Origin: Chloroflexota bacterium
Lineage (GTDB): Bacteria > Chloroflexota > FW602-bin22 > JAMCYS01
Length of the DNA stretch: 7,174 nt
Direction of reading: 5' to 3'
Assembly: GCA_021847625.1 (NCBI GenBank)
Contig: JAJZQK010000160.1
Span: forward strand, 1 to 7,174
Shown here: positions 1 to 5,574 of the stretch, piece after piece
How the letters are laid out: each line of letters opens with the position of its first letter
Numbering within the stretch: the first letter of the stretch is position 1
Notes under the pieces: generated by a model
What the model was told of the DNA's origin: nothing
Database searches by the model: none
The model's input: only the letters and a program-made list of their open reading frames with translations
Position numbers and translations under genes: made by a program

Positions 1-482
1 GTGAACTCACGGCCGCTGTGGTACTTCACGCCTTGACGGAGCTGGAGCGTCATTGCCTTGCCGTCGCTTGAGATCGACCACTTCTCCGCCAGTTCCGGCG
101 CCAACTGCAGCTGCGAGTCGTAGTGGGCGAGGGTGTTGAAGAGGGCGCGCATGTACATGAAGTGGCCGGGCTGCAGGTACATGGGGTTGAAGTTCTGAAT
201 GCTGGAACTGCGGGCGATTGTCAGGGTCCCGCCCTTCTTAGGGCCTGCTGCCACGGTGGGCACAGCGGTCGGCGCGACGGTCGGGATGTTGGCCGGCGGC
301 TTCGTTGGTTGGGCCGCTGGCGTTGCCGCCTGGCTGGCGGGTTTGGTCGGCGCGGGTGGGGTGGTGGGTGTCGGCTGGGCGGCGGGCGAGCAGCTCTCCA
401 GCAGCCCAAGGGCGACGGCCCCGGCGCTCAACTTGAGGAAATCGCGCCGTCGCAGATGACGGTCGGTCTTGGATGGCCTCAT
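1..482 (-). CDS. ABC transporter family-5 solute-binding lipoprotein, N-terminal part (3' end outside window)
   Basis: The 160 complete codons visible encode the start of an extracytoplasmic solute-binding protein of the peptide/nickel/oligosaccharide class (SBP family 5), which captures substrate for an ABC importer. Residues 12-17 read RRDFLK, a good twin-arginine (Tat) motif. A hydrophobic stretch follows, ending in LLES-Cys31, a lipobox-like site with an unusual Glu at -2, so the mature protein is probably a lipoprotein. Residues 32-80 form a Pro/Thr/Ala-rich linker. The mature domain begins at KKGGTLTIA (82-90). It continues with NFNPMY, a segment resembling the family-5 signature (ALFNTLAHYD...LAPELAEKW), and LRQGVKYHSG (148-157), all typical of the family. 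The ATG start has AAGGAGGA upstream (about 10-nt spacer). It lies 126 nt downstream of the LacI-type gene on the same strand. Permease and ATPase genes would be expected beyond the left edge. Substrate cannot be told from this fragment; family-5 proteins beside LacI regulators often serve oligosaccharides. Confidence 0.9.
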   Translation of the reverse strand, partial: MRPSKTDRHLRRRDFLKLSAGAVALGLLESCSPAAQPTPTTPPAPTKPASQAATPAAQPTKPPANIPTVAPTAVPTVAAGPKKGGTLTIARSSSIQNFNPMYLQPGHFMYMRALFNTLAHYDSQLQLAPELAEKWSISSDGKAMTLQLRQGVKYHSGREF

Positions 483-534
483 TGGTAGGTTTCCTCCTTC
501 TGATTCTACAAGGGACTCGACGCTTGTTATGATT

Positions 535-562
535 GCCGCCCAGGAAGATCGGCCTGGGCGGC
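535..562 (-). terminator. Strong hairpin between regulator and binding-protein genes (possible terminator or processing element)
   Basis: GCCGCCCAGG (535-544) and CCTGGGCGGC (553-562) are perfect 10-bp inverted arms around an 8-nt loop (AAGATCGG). The hairpin lies 46 nt after the regulator stop codon and 52 nt before the binding-protein start. No T-run follows on the minus strand (AATCATAACAAG comes next), so it is not a canonical intrinsic terminator. It could instead partly attenuate read-through or protect transcript ends. Confidence 0.45.
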
Positions 563-608
563 CGAATTCGTCTCCGGTACTTGTTGGATGTTGGCGTGAC
601 GACGACTG

Positions 609-1631
609 CTACGATGAGCCACGAACCACCAGTTGTACTGCCAGCTGTACCTCCCGAACCGATTCCTGTACCCTCCGTGGGTCGAGTCGGCTCAGGGCTA
701 TCTCGGCGGCTCTTCGGCCTAACCCCTCGAAATCCTCTTCCACCATCGTCAGCGGTGGCTCGACCAACTTTACCCACTTCATGTCGCCCGCCACGATGAC
801 GGCGATATCCGCCGGGATGCGCACACGGTGGTCTTGCAGGCAGGTAAGTACGCCGAGAGCGGTAAACGTGGCGCTGCCGGCAAAGATGGCGTCCGGCGGC
901 TGGGGGAGGCAGAGGAGCTCTTCGGTAGCGCGATAGGCTTCGTCCGCGTTCGTAAGACCGGTACGAATCAGTCCCTCGGGAACACCCAAAGCCATCCGTG
1001 CGTGGGCTTCGCGGTAGCCGGCAATGCGGTCGAGCGCCGGACGAGCATTGTTAGAGCGCGTGAAGAGCGCCACGCGCCGCCTGCCCCGGCCGAGAAGATG
1101 GCTTACCGCGTCGTAGGTGCCCTGGCGGGCGTCGACCATTATCAGGTCGGCGTCGATGCCGGAGGGCCTGCGGTTGATGAAGACCACCGGAATGCCGAGG
1201 CTCTGCAGCTCCAGATAGGGGGCGGGGTCCTCGTTATAGGTGAATACCACGACGGCTGCCGCCTGCTGACGGAGGATGGCTTCGATATGGCTGGGTTGGA
1301 GGCTGGCCCCGTGGCCGAGGGCACAGATCGTAAGCCCATACTGGGCGCTTTGGGTGGCGCTGCTCGCCCCCTGGATTATCTCGGCGGCGATGGGGTTCTC
1401 CGCGAAGAAGGCGCAGAGAGTGAGCATCTTGTGGCGGCCGGTAGCGAGGGCCTCTGCGATGGCGTTGGGGCGATAGCCGAGCTCCTGGGCCGCCTGCAGA
1501 ACGCGGTCACGCACGCGTTGCCTCACGTACGGCCGGCCGTTGAGAACGTTAGAAGCCGTCCCGATAGAGACCCCCGCCGCTTCGGCCACCTGCGCCAGGG
1601 TGATGCGGGCCTGCTTTGGGCTGCCGCTCAC
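609..1631 (-). CDS. LacI-family transcriptional regulator
   Basis: A 340-residue, full-length LacI/GalR-type repressor. The helix-turn-helix spans residues 10-31 (ITLAQVAEAAGVS, then GTASNVLNG). Positions equivalent to the LacI base-reading residues Tyr17, Gln18 and Arg22 are Ile23, Gly24 and Asn28. The hinge helix is at 56-65 (NAIAEALATG), where the family usually has an Arg at position 60 but this protein has Glu; Leu62 would be the minor-groove lever. Residues 68-340 form the periplasmic-binding-like sensor domain, with GIPVVFINRR (146-155), the GRGRRRVALF strand (181-190), PPDAIFAGSATFTALGVL and the C-terminal DIAVIVAGD stretch. The start is GTG, with a weak GAGG nearby and a GGGGG about 10 nt upstream. 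A CG-centred palindrome sits 23-42 nt upstream. The gene is divergent from the hydrolase gene and is followed on its own strand by the solute-binding protein gene, so it probably controls uptake genes and itself. Ligand is unknown. Confidence 0.93.
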   Translation of the reverse strand: MSGSPKQARITLAQVAEAAGVSIGTASNVLNGRPYVRQRVRDRVLQAAQELGYRPNAIAEALATGRHKMLTLCAFFAENPIAAEIIQGASSATQSAQYGLTICALGHGASLQPSHIEAILRQQAAAVVVFTYNEDPAPYLELQSLGIPVVFINRRPSGIDADLIMVDARQGTYDAVSHLLGRGRRRVALFTRSNNARPALDRIAGYREAHARMALGVPEGLIRTGLTNADEAYRATEELLCLPQPPDAIFAGSATFTALGVLTCLQDHRVRIPADIAVIVAGDMKWVKLVEPPLTMVEEDFEGLGRRAAEIALSRLDPRRVQESVREVQLAVQLVVRGSS

Positions 1632-1653
1632 GCCTCGTTACCCCCAAGCCACT

Positions 1654-1673
1654 GATTTGAAGCGCTTTAAATC
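1654..1673. promoter_or_regulatory. Probable LacI-type operator
   Basis: GATTTGAAGCGCTTTAAATC is a 20-bp palindrome with one mismatched base pair (G1659 against T1668). The CG at its centre and the AAGCGCTT core match the general form of LacI/GalR-family operators. It lies just upstream of the LacI-type gene and overlaps the -10 and start region of a candidate promoter for that gene. Autorepression is therefore the simplest reading. No second copy of this core palindrome was found in the window, including in front of the binding-protein gene. Confidence 0.7.
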
Positions 1674-1698
1674 TAGCGGAAGCCCTGGGCCAAGGCAA
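1670..1698 (-). promoter_or_regulatory. Candidate sigma70-type promoter for the LacI-type gene
   Basis: On the minus strand TTGCCT (1693-1698) and TAGATT (1670-1675) are 17 bp apart, each matching 4 of 6 consensus bases. Initiation would fall near 1663, in the middle of the palindrome at 1654-1673. A bound repressor would therefore block the promoter. Prediction from sequence only. Confidence 0.45.
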
Positions 1699-1716
1699 TA
1701 GCTAGATAGGGCTATT
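1697..1716. repeat. Short inverted repeat in the divergent intergenic region
   Basis: AATAGC (1697-1702) and GCTATT (1711-1716) are perfect 6-bp arms separated by TAGATAGG. The site touches the -35 of the candidate regulator promoter and lies about 90 nt upstream of the hydrolase promoter. It could be a second regulator site; nothing ties it to a particular protein. The rest of 1717-1804 shows no gene and no other clear signal. Confidence 0.3.
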
Positions 1717-1804
1717 CTCGACGGCGCACAGGGATAGTCCTTTCTGACTAGTACCAACGTCCGGGCGGCTCACGGCAGGACCCGTTGCTGGCCCGGCCTG
1801 AGCC

Positions 1805-1831
1805 TTGGCGGCTATCCGTCCGTGGTACAAT
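1805..1831 (+). promoter_or_regulatory. Candidate extended -10 promoter for the alpha/beta hydrolase gene
   Basis: TGG followed by TACAAT (-10 at 1826-1831, TG at 1823-1824) is a strong extended -10 element. TTGGCG (1805-1810) could be a -35 with a short 15-bp spacer. Initiation would fall near 1838. That makes the upstream in-frame TTG at 1785 impossible as a start and favours the ATGs at 1878 or 1890. Confidence 0.55.
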
Positions 1832-1889
1832 CTCGAGTAAGCCCGGCCCTCGCCAGACATGGGCGGGCGACGAAAGGATGCGCACGCGG

Positions 1890-2873
1890 ATGGCTCAACA
1901 GACGAACAGCAGCTCGGAACTCTCCTGGCCGGTGGACGGAATGACCGTCTATGGCACCCTGGTCCGGCCGTCCGGCCCGGGGCCTTTTCCCGCGGTGGTG
2001 ATGGTGGCAGGCAGCGGTCCCACCGACCGCGACTGGAACTCACCCTTGATCATAGGGTCCAACGGCAGCGGCCGCTTGCTCGTGGAGGCGCTGGCGGAGG
2101 GCGGCATCGCCTCCCTGCGCTACGACAAACGCGCCTCGGGACCGCACGCTCAGGAGAACGTGAAATCCCTCGTGGGGAAGATCAGCATGCAAAGCCACGT
2201 CGACGAGCTCGCCCGGGCTGTGCGCACGCTGGCGAGTCAGACCGATATCGACCCTTCCCGCATCTTCGCGCTCACCAACAGCGAGGGGGCGTTACACGCC
2301 CTCAACTACCAGGTGCACGACCCGGCCCTGCCGTTCGCGGGGCTGGTGCTCACCGCCCCTCCCGGCCGGCCCACCGGCGTGGTCGCCCGCTCCCAGGTGG
2401 CGGCCCAGGGTGCCGGCCAGCCGGGAGGGGCCGAGCTGCTGGCGGCCTACGACGAGGCCATCGCCCACTTTGTAGCGGGAGAGCCCGTCGAGCCCGATCC
2501 ATCGCTGCCCCAGGGGATGCAGATGCTTCTGCACAGCCTGGCCAGCCCCGTCAACCTGCCCTTCGCGCGCGAGCTGTGGGTGGCCGATGCCTCCGCCTGG
2601 CTGGCGCAAGTGCGGGTGCCGGTGCTGATCGTCATCGGCAAGAAGGATATCCAGGTGGACTGGCAAGCCGACGGCGAGCCCCTACAGCGCGCGGCAGCGG
2701 GGCAAGACGTCACGTTCGTCTTCCCCGATAACGCCAACCACGTGCTGAAGTACGAGCCGAAGCCGCGCGCGGAGCTAGGGGCAGAGGTGGCGGCCACCTA
2801 CAATGCCCAGGAGGCTCGTCTCGATCCGGAGGCTGTCGCGGCCATCCGCGATTGGCTGGCGGCCCACGTCTAA
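1890..2873 (+). CDS. Alpha/beta hydrolase (esterase/peptidase-like)
   Basis: A 327-residue soluble alpha/beta-hydrolase-fold protein without a signal peptide, so probably cytoplasmic. Visible landmarks are MVAGSGPTDRD (38-48), the oxyanion-loop region of this subfamily; LRYDKRASG (76-84); the nucleophile elbow with Ser131 in TNSEG (129-133); the acid strand VPVLIVIGKKD with Asp253 (Asp257 is the alternative); and the catalytic His284 in DNANHVLKY. The family usually has GHSEGG at the elbow; here the first Gly is Thr and the last is Ala. A lid-like insertion covers about residues 160-235. ATG 1890 is chosen because AAAGGA lies 10 nt upstream and the predicted promoter excludes the TTG at 1785. 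ATG 1878 (four residues longer) is possible but has almost no spacer after its AAAGG. The gene stands alone, divergent from the LacI-type gene and convergent with the prenyl-lipid operon. Substrate unknown; it may be an esterase acting on small acyl or carbohydrate esters. Confidence 0.9.
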   Translation: MAQQTNSSSELSWPVDGMTVYGTLVRPSGPGPFPAVVMVAGSGPTDRDWNSPLIIGSNGSGRLLVEALAEGGIASLRYDKRASGPHAQENVKSLVGKISMQSHVDELARAVRTLASQTDIDPSRIFALTNSEGALHALNYQVHDPALPFAGLVLTAPPGRPTGVVARSQVAAQGAGQPGGAELLAAYDEAIAHFVAGEPVEPDPSLPQGMQMLLHSLASPVNLPFARELWVADASAWLAQVRVPVLIVIGKKDIQVDWQADGEPLQRAAAGQDVTFVFPDNANHVLKYEPKPRAELGAEVAATYNAQEARLDPEAVAAIRDWLAAHV

Positions 2874-2910
2874 CCGGCAAGGGCCTAACTAGCGCAGCGG
2901 GGAGCCGACT

Positions 2911-2931
2911 CACCGCGGAGGACGCGGAGTA
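2911..2931. repeat. CGCGGAGGA/CGCGGAGTA tandem element
   Basis: Two 9-bp units (CGCGGAGGA at 2914-2922 and CGCGGAGTA at 2923-2931) lie between the convergent genes. The same bases form a small hairpin, CCGCG-GAGGA-CGCGG (2913-2927). From memory, intergenic sequences of the form ACCGCGGAGGACGCGGAG recur in many environmental bacterial genomes, so this may be a copy of a dispersed element. No function is known. Confidence 0.35.
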
Positions 2932-2942
2932 GATAGAGAGTA

Positions 2943-2963
2943 GCCGCTGTTTCCTACAGCGGC
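2943..2963. terminator. Hairpin between convergent genes, containing the prenyltransferase stop codon
   Basis: GCCGCTGT (2943-2950) and ACAGCGGC (2956-2963) are perfect 8-bp arms with a 5-nt loop. The prenyltransferase stop (TAG, 2954-2956) lies in the loop and second arm, so its last codons are part of the stem. On the minus strand a pyrimidine-rich TACTCTCTATCT follows, with no true T-run. On the plus strand it lies 69 nt after the hydrolase stop. It is a plausible bidirectional terminator. Confidence 0.5.
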
Positions 2964-3883
2964 CAGTAGAGGCTTACCAGCACTACCGCGAGCATGGCCG
3001 GTGGGTAGAGGCTCGCCCGGTTGAAGACGGCCATCGCCGTCGGGGGCACGGGCGAGGCGAGCAGCTTCAGCCCCGGCCAGATCAGCAGCCAGAGGCCCGC
3101 GACGACGGCGCCCACCAGGTAGAGCAGGTTCAGTTGCGACAGCGGTTGCAGGGCCAAGCTCGCCAGGAAGGTGAGAACCAGAAAGGCGAAGGCGAGCCGC
3201 GCCGCGGCGCGGGGGCCGTGGGCCAAGGGCACGGTCCGGATGCCCAGGCGGCCGTCCTCCTCGACGTCCGCGAAGTCGTTGACGATGTTGCGCCCGCCGA
3301 TCTCCCAGGCGAACATCCAGATGAGGATCAGCCCCATCTCCCACGCGCGCACCTCCGGCGTCAGCGCCACCCAACCGGCGAGCGCCCCGATTCCCACCAT
3401 GGCGCCGCTCACCAGGAACTTCCGTTCCGTCACCCGGGCCAGCTTGCAGTAGGCGATCTCCAGCAGCGCCGCGACGACGAATATGAGGGGGGCCATCGGA
3501 TTGAGGATATAGCCGCCGACGAGGGCGTAGGCCGCAAAGGCCCCGATCCATAGCGTGCCCAGTGAGAACGTGATCTGCCGCAGGGCCAAGGGGTGCCTGG
3601 CCATGGCCGAGTCGATGTCGAAGCCTTCGTAGCCGCGCAGATGGGCGAAGCGCCGCTTGTCCAGGTCGACGTCCAGCAAGTCGTTAAGAGCGAAGACGGC
3701 CATGAAGCCCGCCCAACCGGCGGTGAGGGCGAGGACAGTGCGCTCGAGCGAGGGGAAGCCGTGCAAGGCGATCAGCCCTGCCACGAAAGGCTGGGCCACA
3801 CTGAGGGTGGCCTGCAGCACCCGCGAGAATCCGAGCAACGACTTGATCTTGCGGCCGACCCCCGCCGTGATGGAAAGCGACAT
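2954..3883 (-). CDS. UbiA-family membrane prenyltransferase
   Basis: A 309-residue polytopic membrane protein of the UbiA superfamily, which transfers a prenyl group from a prenyl diphosphate to an aromatic or other acceptor. Both Mg-diphosphate motifs are present as NDxxDxxxD: N67-D68-D71-D75 (NDLLDVDLD) and N202-D203-D206-D210 (NDFADVEED), the latter followed by GIRTVPLAHG. About eight or nine hydrophobic segments surround them, including 110-128, 131-145, 156-173, 183-194, 228-246, 252-270 and 290-307. After the first motif the usual short link to NRPLxSG is replaced by about 20 residues leading to ARHPLA (95-100). This argues against a simple assignment to 4-hydroxybenzoate, chlorophyll or digeranylgeranylglyceryl-phosphate prenyltransferases. 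The ATG has a perfect AAGGAGGT 6 nt upstream. It is the last gene of a four-gene unit, 26 nt after the prenyl diphosphate synthase gene, whose product is the obvious donor supply. Acceptor unknown. Confidence 0.9.
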   Translation of the reverse strand: MSLSITAGVGRKIKSLLGFSRVLQATLSVAQPFVAGLIALHGFPSLERTVLALTAGWAGFMAVFALNDLLDVDLDKRRFAHLRGYEGFDIDSAMARHPLALRQITFSLGTLWIGAFAAYALVGGYILNPMAPLIFVVAALLEIAYCKLARVTERKFLVSGAMVGIGALAGWVALTPEVRAWEMGLILIWMFAWEIGGRNIVNDFADVEEDGRLGIRTVPLAHGPRAAARLAFAFLVLTFLASLALQPLSQLNLLYLVGAVVAGLWLLIWPGLKLLASPVPPTAMAVFNRASLYPPAMLAVVLVSLYWPL

Positions 3884-3909
3884 CGCCCGACCTCCTTCTG
3901 CGCCTGCTA

Positions 3910-4797
3910 TCAGCGATCGCGGGCAAGGTTGTAAGCGGCGAGCGCCCGCAGAATCGCCGCCTCTACGTCAAAGCACGTCAGAGCCTTGACGGCTTGCTCG
4001 GTCGCGGCCTCCGCCAAGGCCTGGGCCCGGGCCGAGCCGTGGGCCGCCACGTAGGAGGGCTGCCCGCCGCGCCCACGGGGCCGGCCGGCGTCTTCTCTGG
4101 CCTCGGCCTCGTCGAGGATGTCGTCGACGATCTGGAAGGCCAGGCCGAGGCTGATGGCGTAGGCGGTGACCGCCTCGAGCTGCGCGGGCGTGGCGCCCGC
4201 CACCAAGGCGGCAACCCTGGCGCTGAGGCGGAACAGACGCGAGGTCTTGCCCAGATGGATCTGCTCCAGGCTAGCGGCGAGGTCGCCCTGGCCGGCAGCG
4301 GCGAAGAGAAGGTCGGCCACCTGGCCGCCGATCATCCCGTCCGTGCCGACGGCTTCGCCCGACTCGCGGATGATCTCCAGCGCCGTCTCCGGGGCGATGC
4401 CGGCGAGGCAATGGTTGCGGCCCAGGAGGGTGATGGCCAGGTTTAGCAGGGCATCGGCGGCCAGCAGGGCAATGCCCTCGCCGAACTGCTTGTGGCTGGT
4501 GGGCCTGCCGCGCCGGTAGTCGTCGTCGTCCATGCACGGCAGGTCATCGAGGATGAGGGAGTGGGTGTGGATGCACTCGATGGCCACGCAGGTGGGGAGC
4601 ACCTTCTCGGCCGGGCAGACGAGCATCTCGGCCACGGCCAGGGTGATGAGGGGACGCAGCCGCTTGCCGCCGAGCAGGCTGTAGCGCATGCAGGCGTGCA
4701 CGACCCGCGGCTCCTGGGCCGCTGGCGGCAGGTGCAGGTCGATGTGCCGGTCGATCAGTCTCCGCCTGGCCTCTAAGTATGTGAGGAGAGTCTCCAT
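3910..4797 (-). CDS. Short-chain trans-prenyl diphosphate synthase (FPP/GGPP synthase type)
   Basis: A 295-residue all-helical soluble enzyme that condenses isopentenyl diphosphate with allylic diphosphates. Family marks in order are GGKRLRP (43-49); the first Asp-rich motif DDLPCMD (84-90, continuing DDDYRRGRPT); GMIGGQVADL (154-163); HLGKTSRLF (181-189, Lys184); FQIVDDILD (221-229, second Asp-rich motif D225-D226-D229); and the C-terminal LARDR. The residue five before the first Asp motif is His79, where bacterial farnesyl diphosphate synthases have Tyr. This predicts a longer product, GGPP or above, consistent with the geranylgeranyl-reductase-like and UbiA neighbours. The normally conserved Lys of GKxTY is Gln246 (GQPSYV), an unusual change in the substrate-binding region. 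Length matches IspA-type enzymes. The ATG has AAAGGGGAA 6 nt upstream. Product chain length is an inference. Confidence 0.93.
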   Translation of the reverse strand: METLLTYLEARRRLIDRHIDLHLPPAAQEPRVVHACMRYSLLGGKRLRPLITLAVAEMLVCPAEKVLPTCVAIECIHTHSLILDDLPCMDDDDYRRGRPTSHKQFGEGIALLAADALLNLAITLLGRNHCLAGIAPETALEIIRESGEAVGTDGMIGGQVADLLFAAAGQGDLAASLEQIHLGKTSRLFRLSARVAALVAGATPAQLEAVTAYAISLGLAFQIVDDILDEAEAREDAGRPRGRGGQPSYVAAHGSARAQALAEAATEQAVKALTCFDVEAAILRALAAYNLARDR

Positions 4798-4820
4798 GGG
4801 CCGTTCCCCTTTGGCAAATG

Positions 4821-4866
4821 GTCCTTCTGTGCCACTCCCCCATCCTCACCACCCGGCAGAAGGGAC
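4821..4866 (-). other. Imperfect hairpin between methyltransferase and synthase genes
   Basis: GTCCTTCTGTGCC (4821-4833) and GGCAGAAGGGAC (4855-4866) pair in a stem of about 11 bp with small bulges, around a 21-nt loop. The structure fills the 77-nt gap between the two coding regions of the operon, starting 8 nt after the methyltransferase stop. It might stabilise or cleave the polycistronic message, or partly terminate transcription. There is no T-run. Confidence 0.35.
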
Positions 4867-4874
4867 GTCTGCGT

Positions 4875-5549
4875 TTACCAGCGTTTGACCCCGTAGCCGA
4901 CGTAGGCGAAGCCTTTGTACGGTGCCATTCCCATCAGCAGCTGCCCGCGCCGGTTCACGCCCCGCGGCGCGAACCCCTTGGTCTCGACGTTGGCGATGCC
5001 GTTCGTCCCGAGCAAGGACGCCAACTCGCCCGGCTTGATGAACTTGCGCCAGGTGTGCGTGCCCTTGGGCGGGCCGCCCGGCCACAGGTGCTCGCCGATC
5101 CAGATTATCGTCACCAGTGAAAGCAGCGTGCGGTTCATCGTATCGTAGATGAACTTGCCCCCCGGCCGCAGCACCCGCGCCGCCTCGGCGATGGCCCGGC
5201 CGAGGTCGGCGACGTGATCGAGGACGTCGAAGGCGACGACGACGTCGAAGGCCGCCGATCGAAACGGCAAGCCCTCTGCCGGCGCCTGTAGGTAGGCGAT
5301 GGCCAGGCCACTTGCCTCGGCGTGTGCCCTCGCCACGTCGAGGGCCTTGGCCGAGACGTCGACCCCCGCCACCGTGGCCCCGCCCCGGGCCAGCGGTTCG
5401 GCCAGGTGCCCGCCGCCGCAGCCCAGGTCGAGCGCCCGGCAGCCCGCGAGCCTACCGGCCACCCGCCGGATATAGGCGAAACGGGCCGGCGTGATCTGGG
5501 TGAGGACGTCTCTGTCGTCCCACCAGGCGAAGTCGTCAAAGACTGATAC
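4875..5549 (-). CDS. UbiG-like class I SAM-dependent methyltransferase (apparent GTA start)
   Basis: Read from the proposed start this is a 224-residue Rossmann-fold methyltransferase. Residues 4-27 (FDDFAWWDD, then LTQITPARFAYI) match the N-terminal FxxxAxxWWD...NPxRxxYI pattern of UbiG. SAM-binding motif I is DLGCGGG (41-47), with the acidic residue in VDVS (Asp64). Motif II is FDVVVAFDVLDHV (101-113) and motif III VLRPGGKF (126-133). DTMNR (136-140) and PKGTHTWRKFIKP (161-173) resemble UbiG TLNR and PKGTHxxxKFIKP. UbiG O-methylates polyprenyl-phenols in ubiquinone synthesis, so a prenylated phenol or quinol is a plausible substrate. No ATG, GTG or TTG lies near the conserved N-terminus. 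An AAGGGAGG at 5558-5565 sits 8 nt before GTA (5547-5549), exactly where the start is expected. The alternatives are TTG at 5642, overlapping the reductase gene by 68 nt, or GTG at 5462, which deletes the conserved N-terminus. The gene lies 25 nt after the reductase stop. Confidence 0.85.
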   Translation of the reverse strand, partial: VSVFDDFAWWDDRDVLTQITPARFAYIRRVAGRLAGCRALDLGCGGGHLAEPLARGGATVAGVDVSAKALDVARAHAEASGLAIAYLQAPAEGLPFRSAAFDVVVAFDVLDHVADLGRAIAEAARVLRPGGKFIYDTMNRTLLSLVTIIWIGEHLWPGGPPKGTHTWRKFIKPGELASLLGTNGIANVETKGFAPRGVNRRGQLLMGMAPYKGFAYVGYGVKRW

Positions 5550-5557
5550 TGCCGTTG

Positions 5558-5565
5558 CCTCCCTT
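5558..5565 (-). promoter_or_regulatory. Ribosome binding site that points to a GTA start
   Basis: AAGGGAGG on the minus strand is a near-perfect Shine-Dalgarno sequence, located 10 nt after the reductase stop. The codon at optimal spacing (8 nt, CAACGGCA) is GTA, in frame with the UbiG-like reading frame and at the natural N-terminus. The only nearer in-frame near-start is ACG, 2 nt from the site. Confidence 0.6.
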
Positions 5566-5574
5566 GTCGTAAGC

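Noticed and set aside
828..1655. 275-codon open frame antisense to the LacI-type gene
   Set aside because: Its product has no recognisable domain. The opposite strand encodes a full LacI-family protein, and long antisense frames are expected at this GC content.
1785..1889. Longer hydrolase starting at TTG 1785
   Set aside because: The predicted promoter at 1805-1831 lies inside this extension, and the extra residues show no family similarity; ATG 1890 or 1878 fits better.
1859..2731. 290-codon plus-strand frame inside the hydrolase gene
   Set aside because: Arg/Gly-rich shadow of the hydrolase reading frame with no motifs.
2910..3551. 213-codon minus-strand frame inside the UbiA gene
   Set aside because: Shadow frame; the UbiA frame carries both Asp-rich motifs and the membrane segments.
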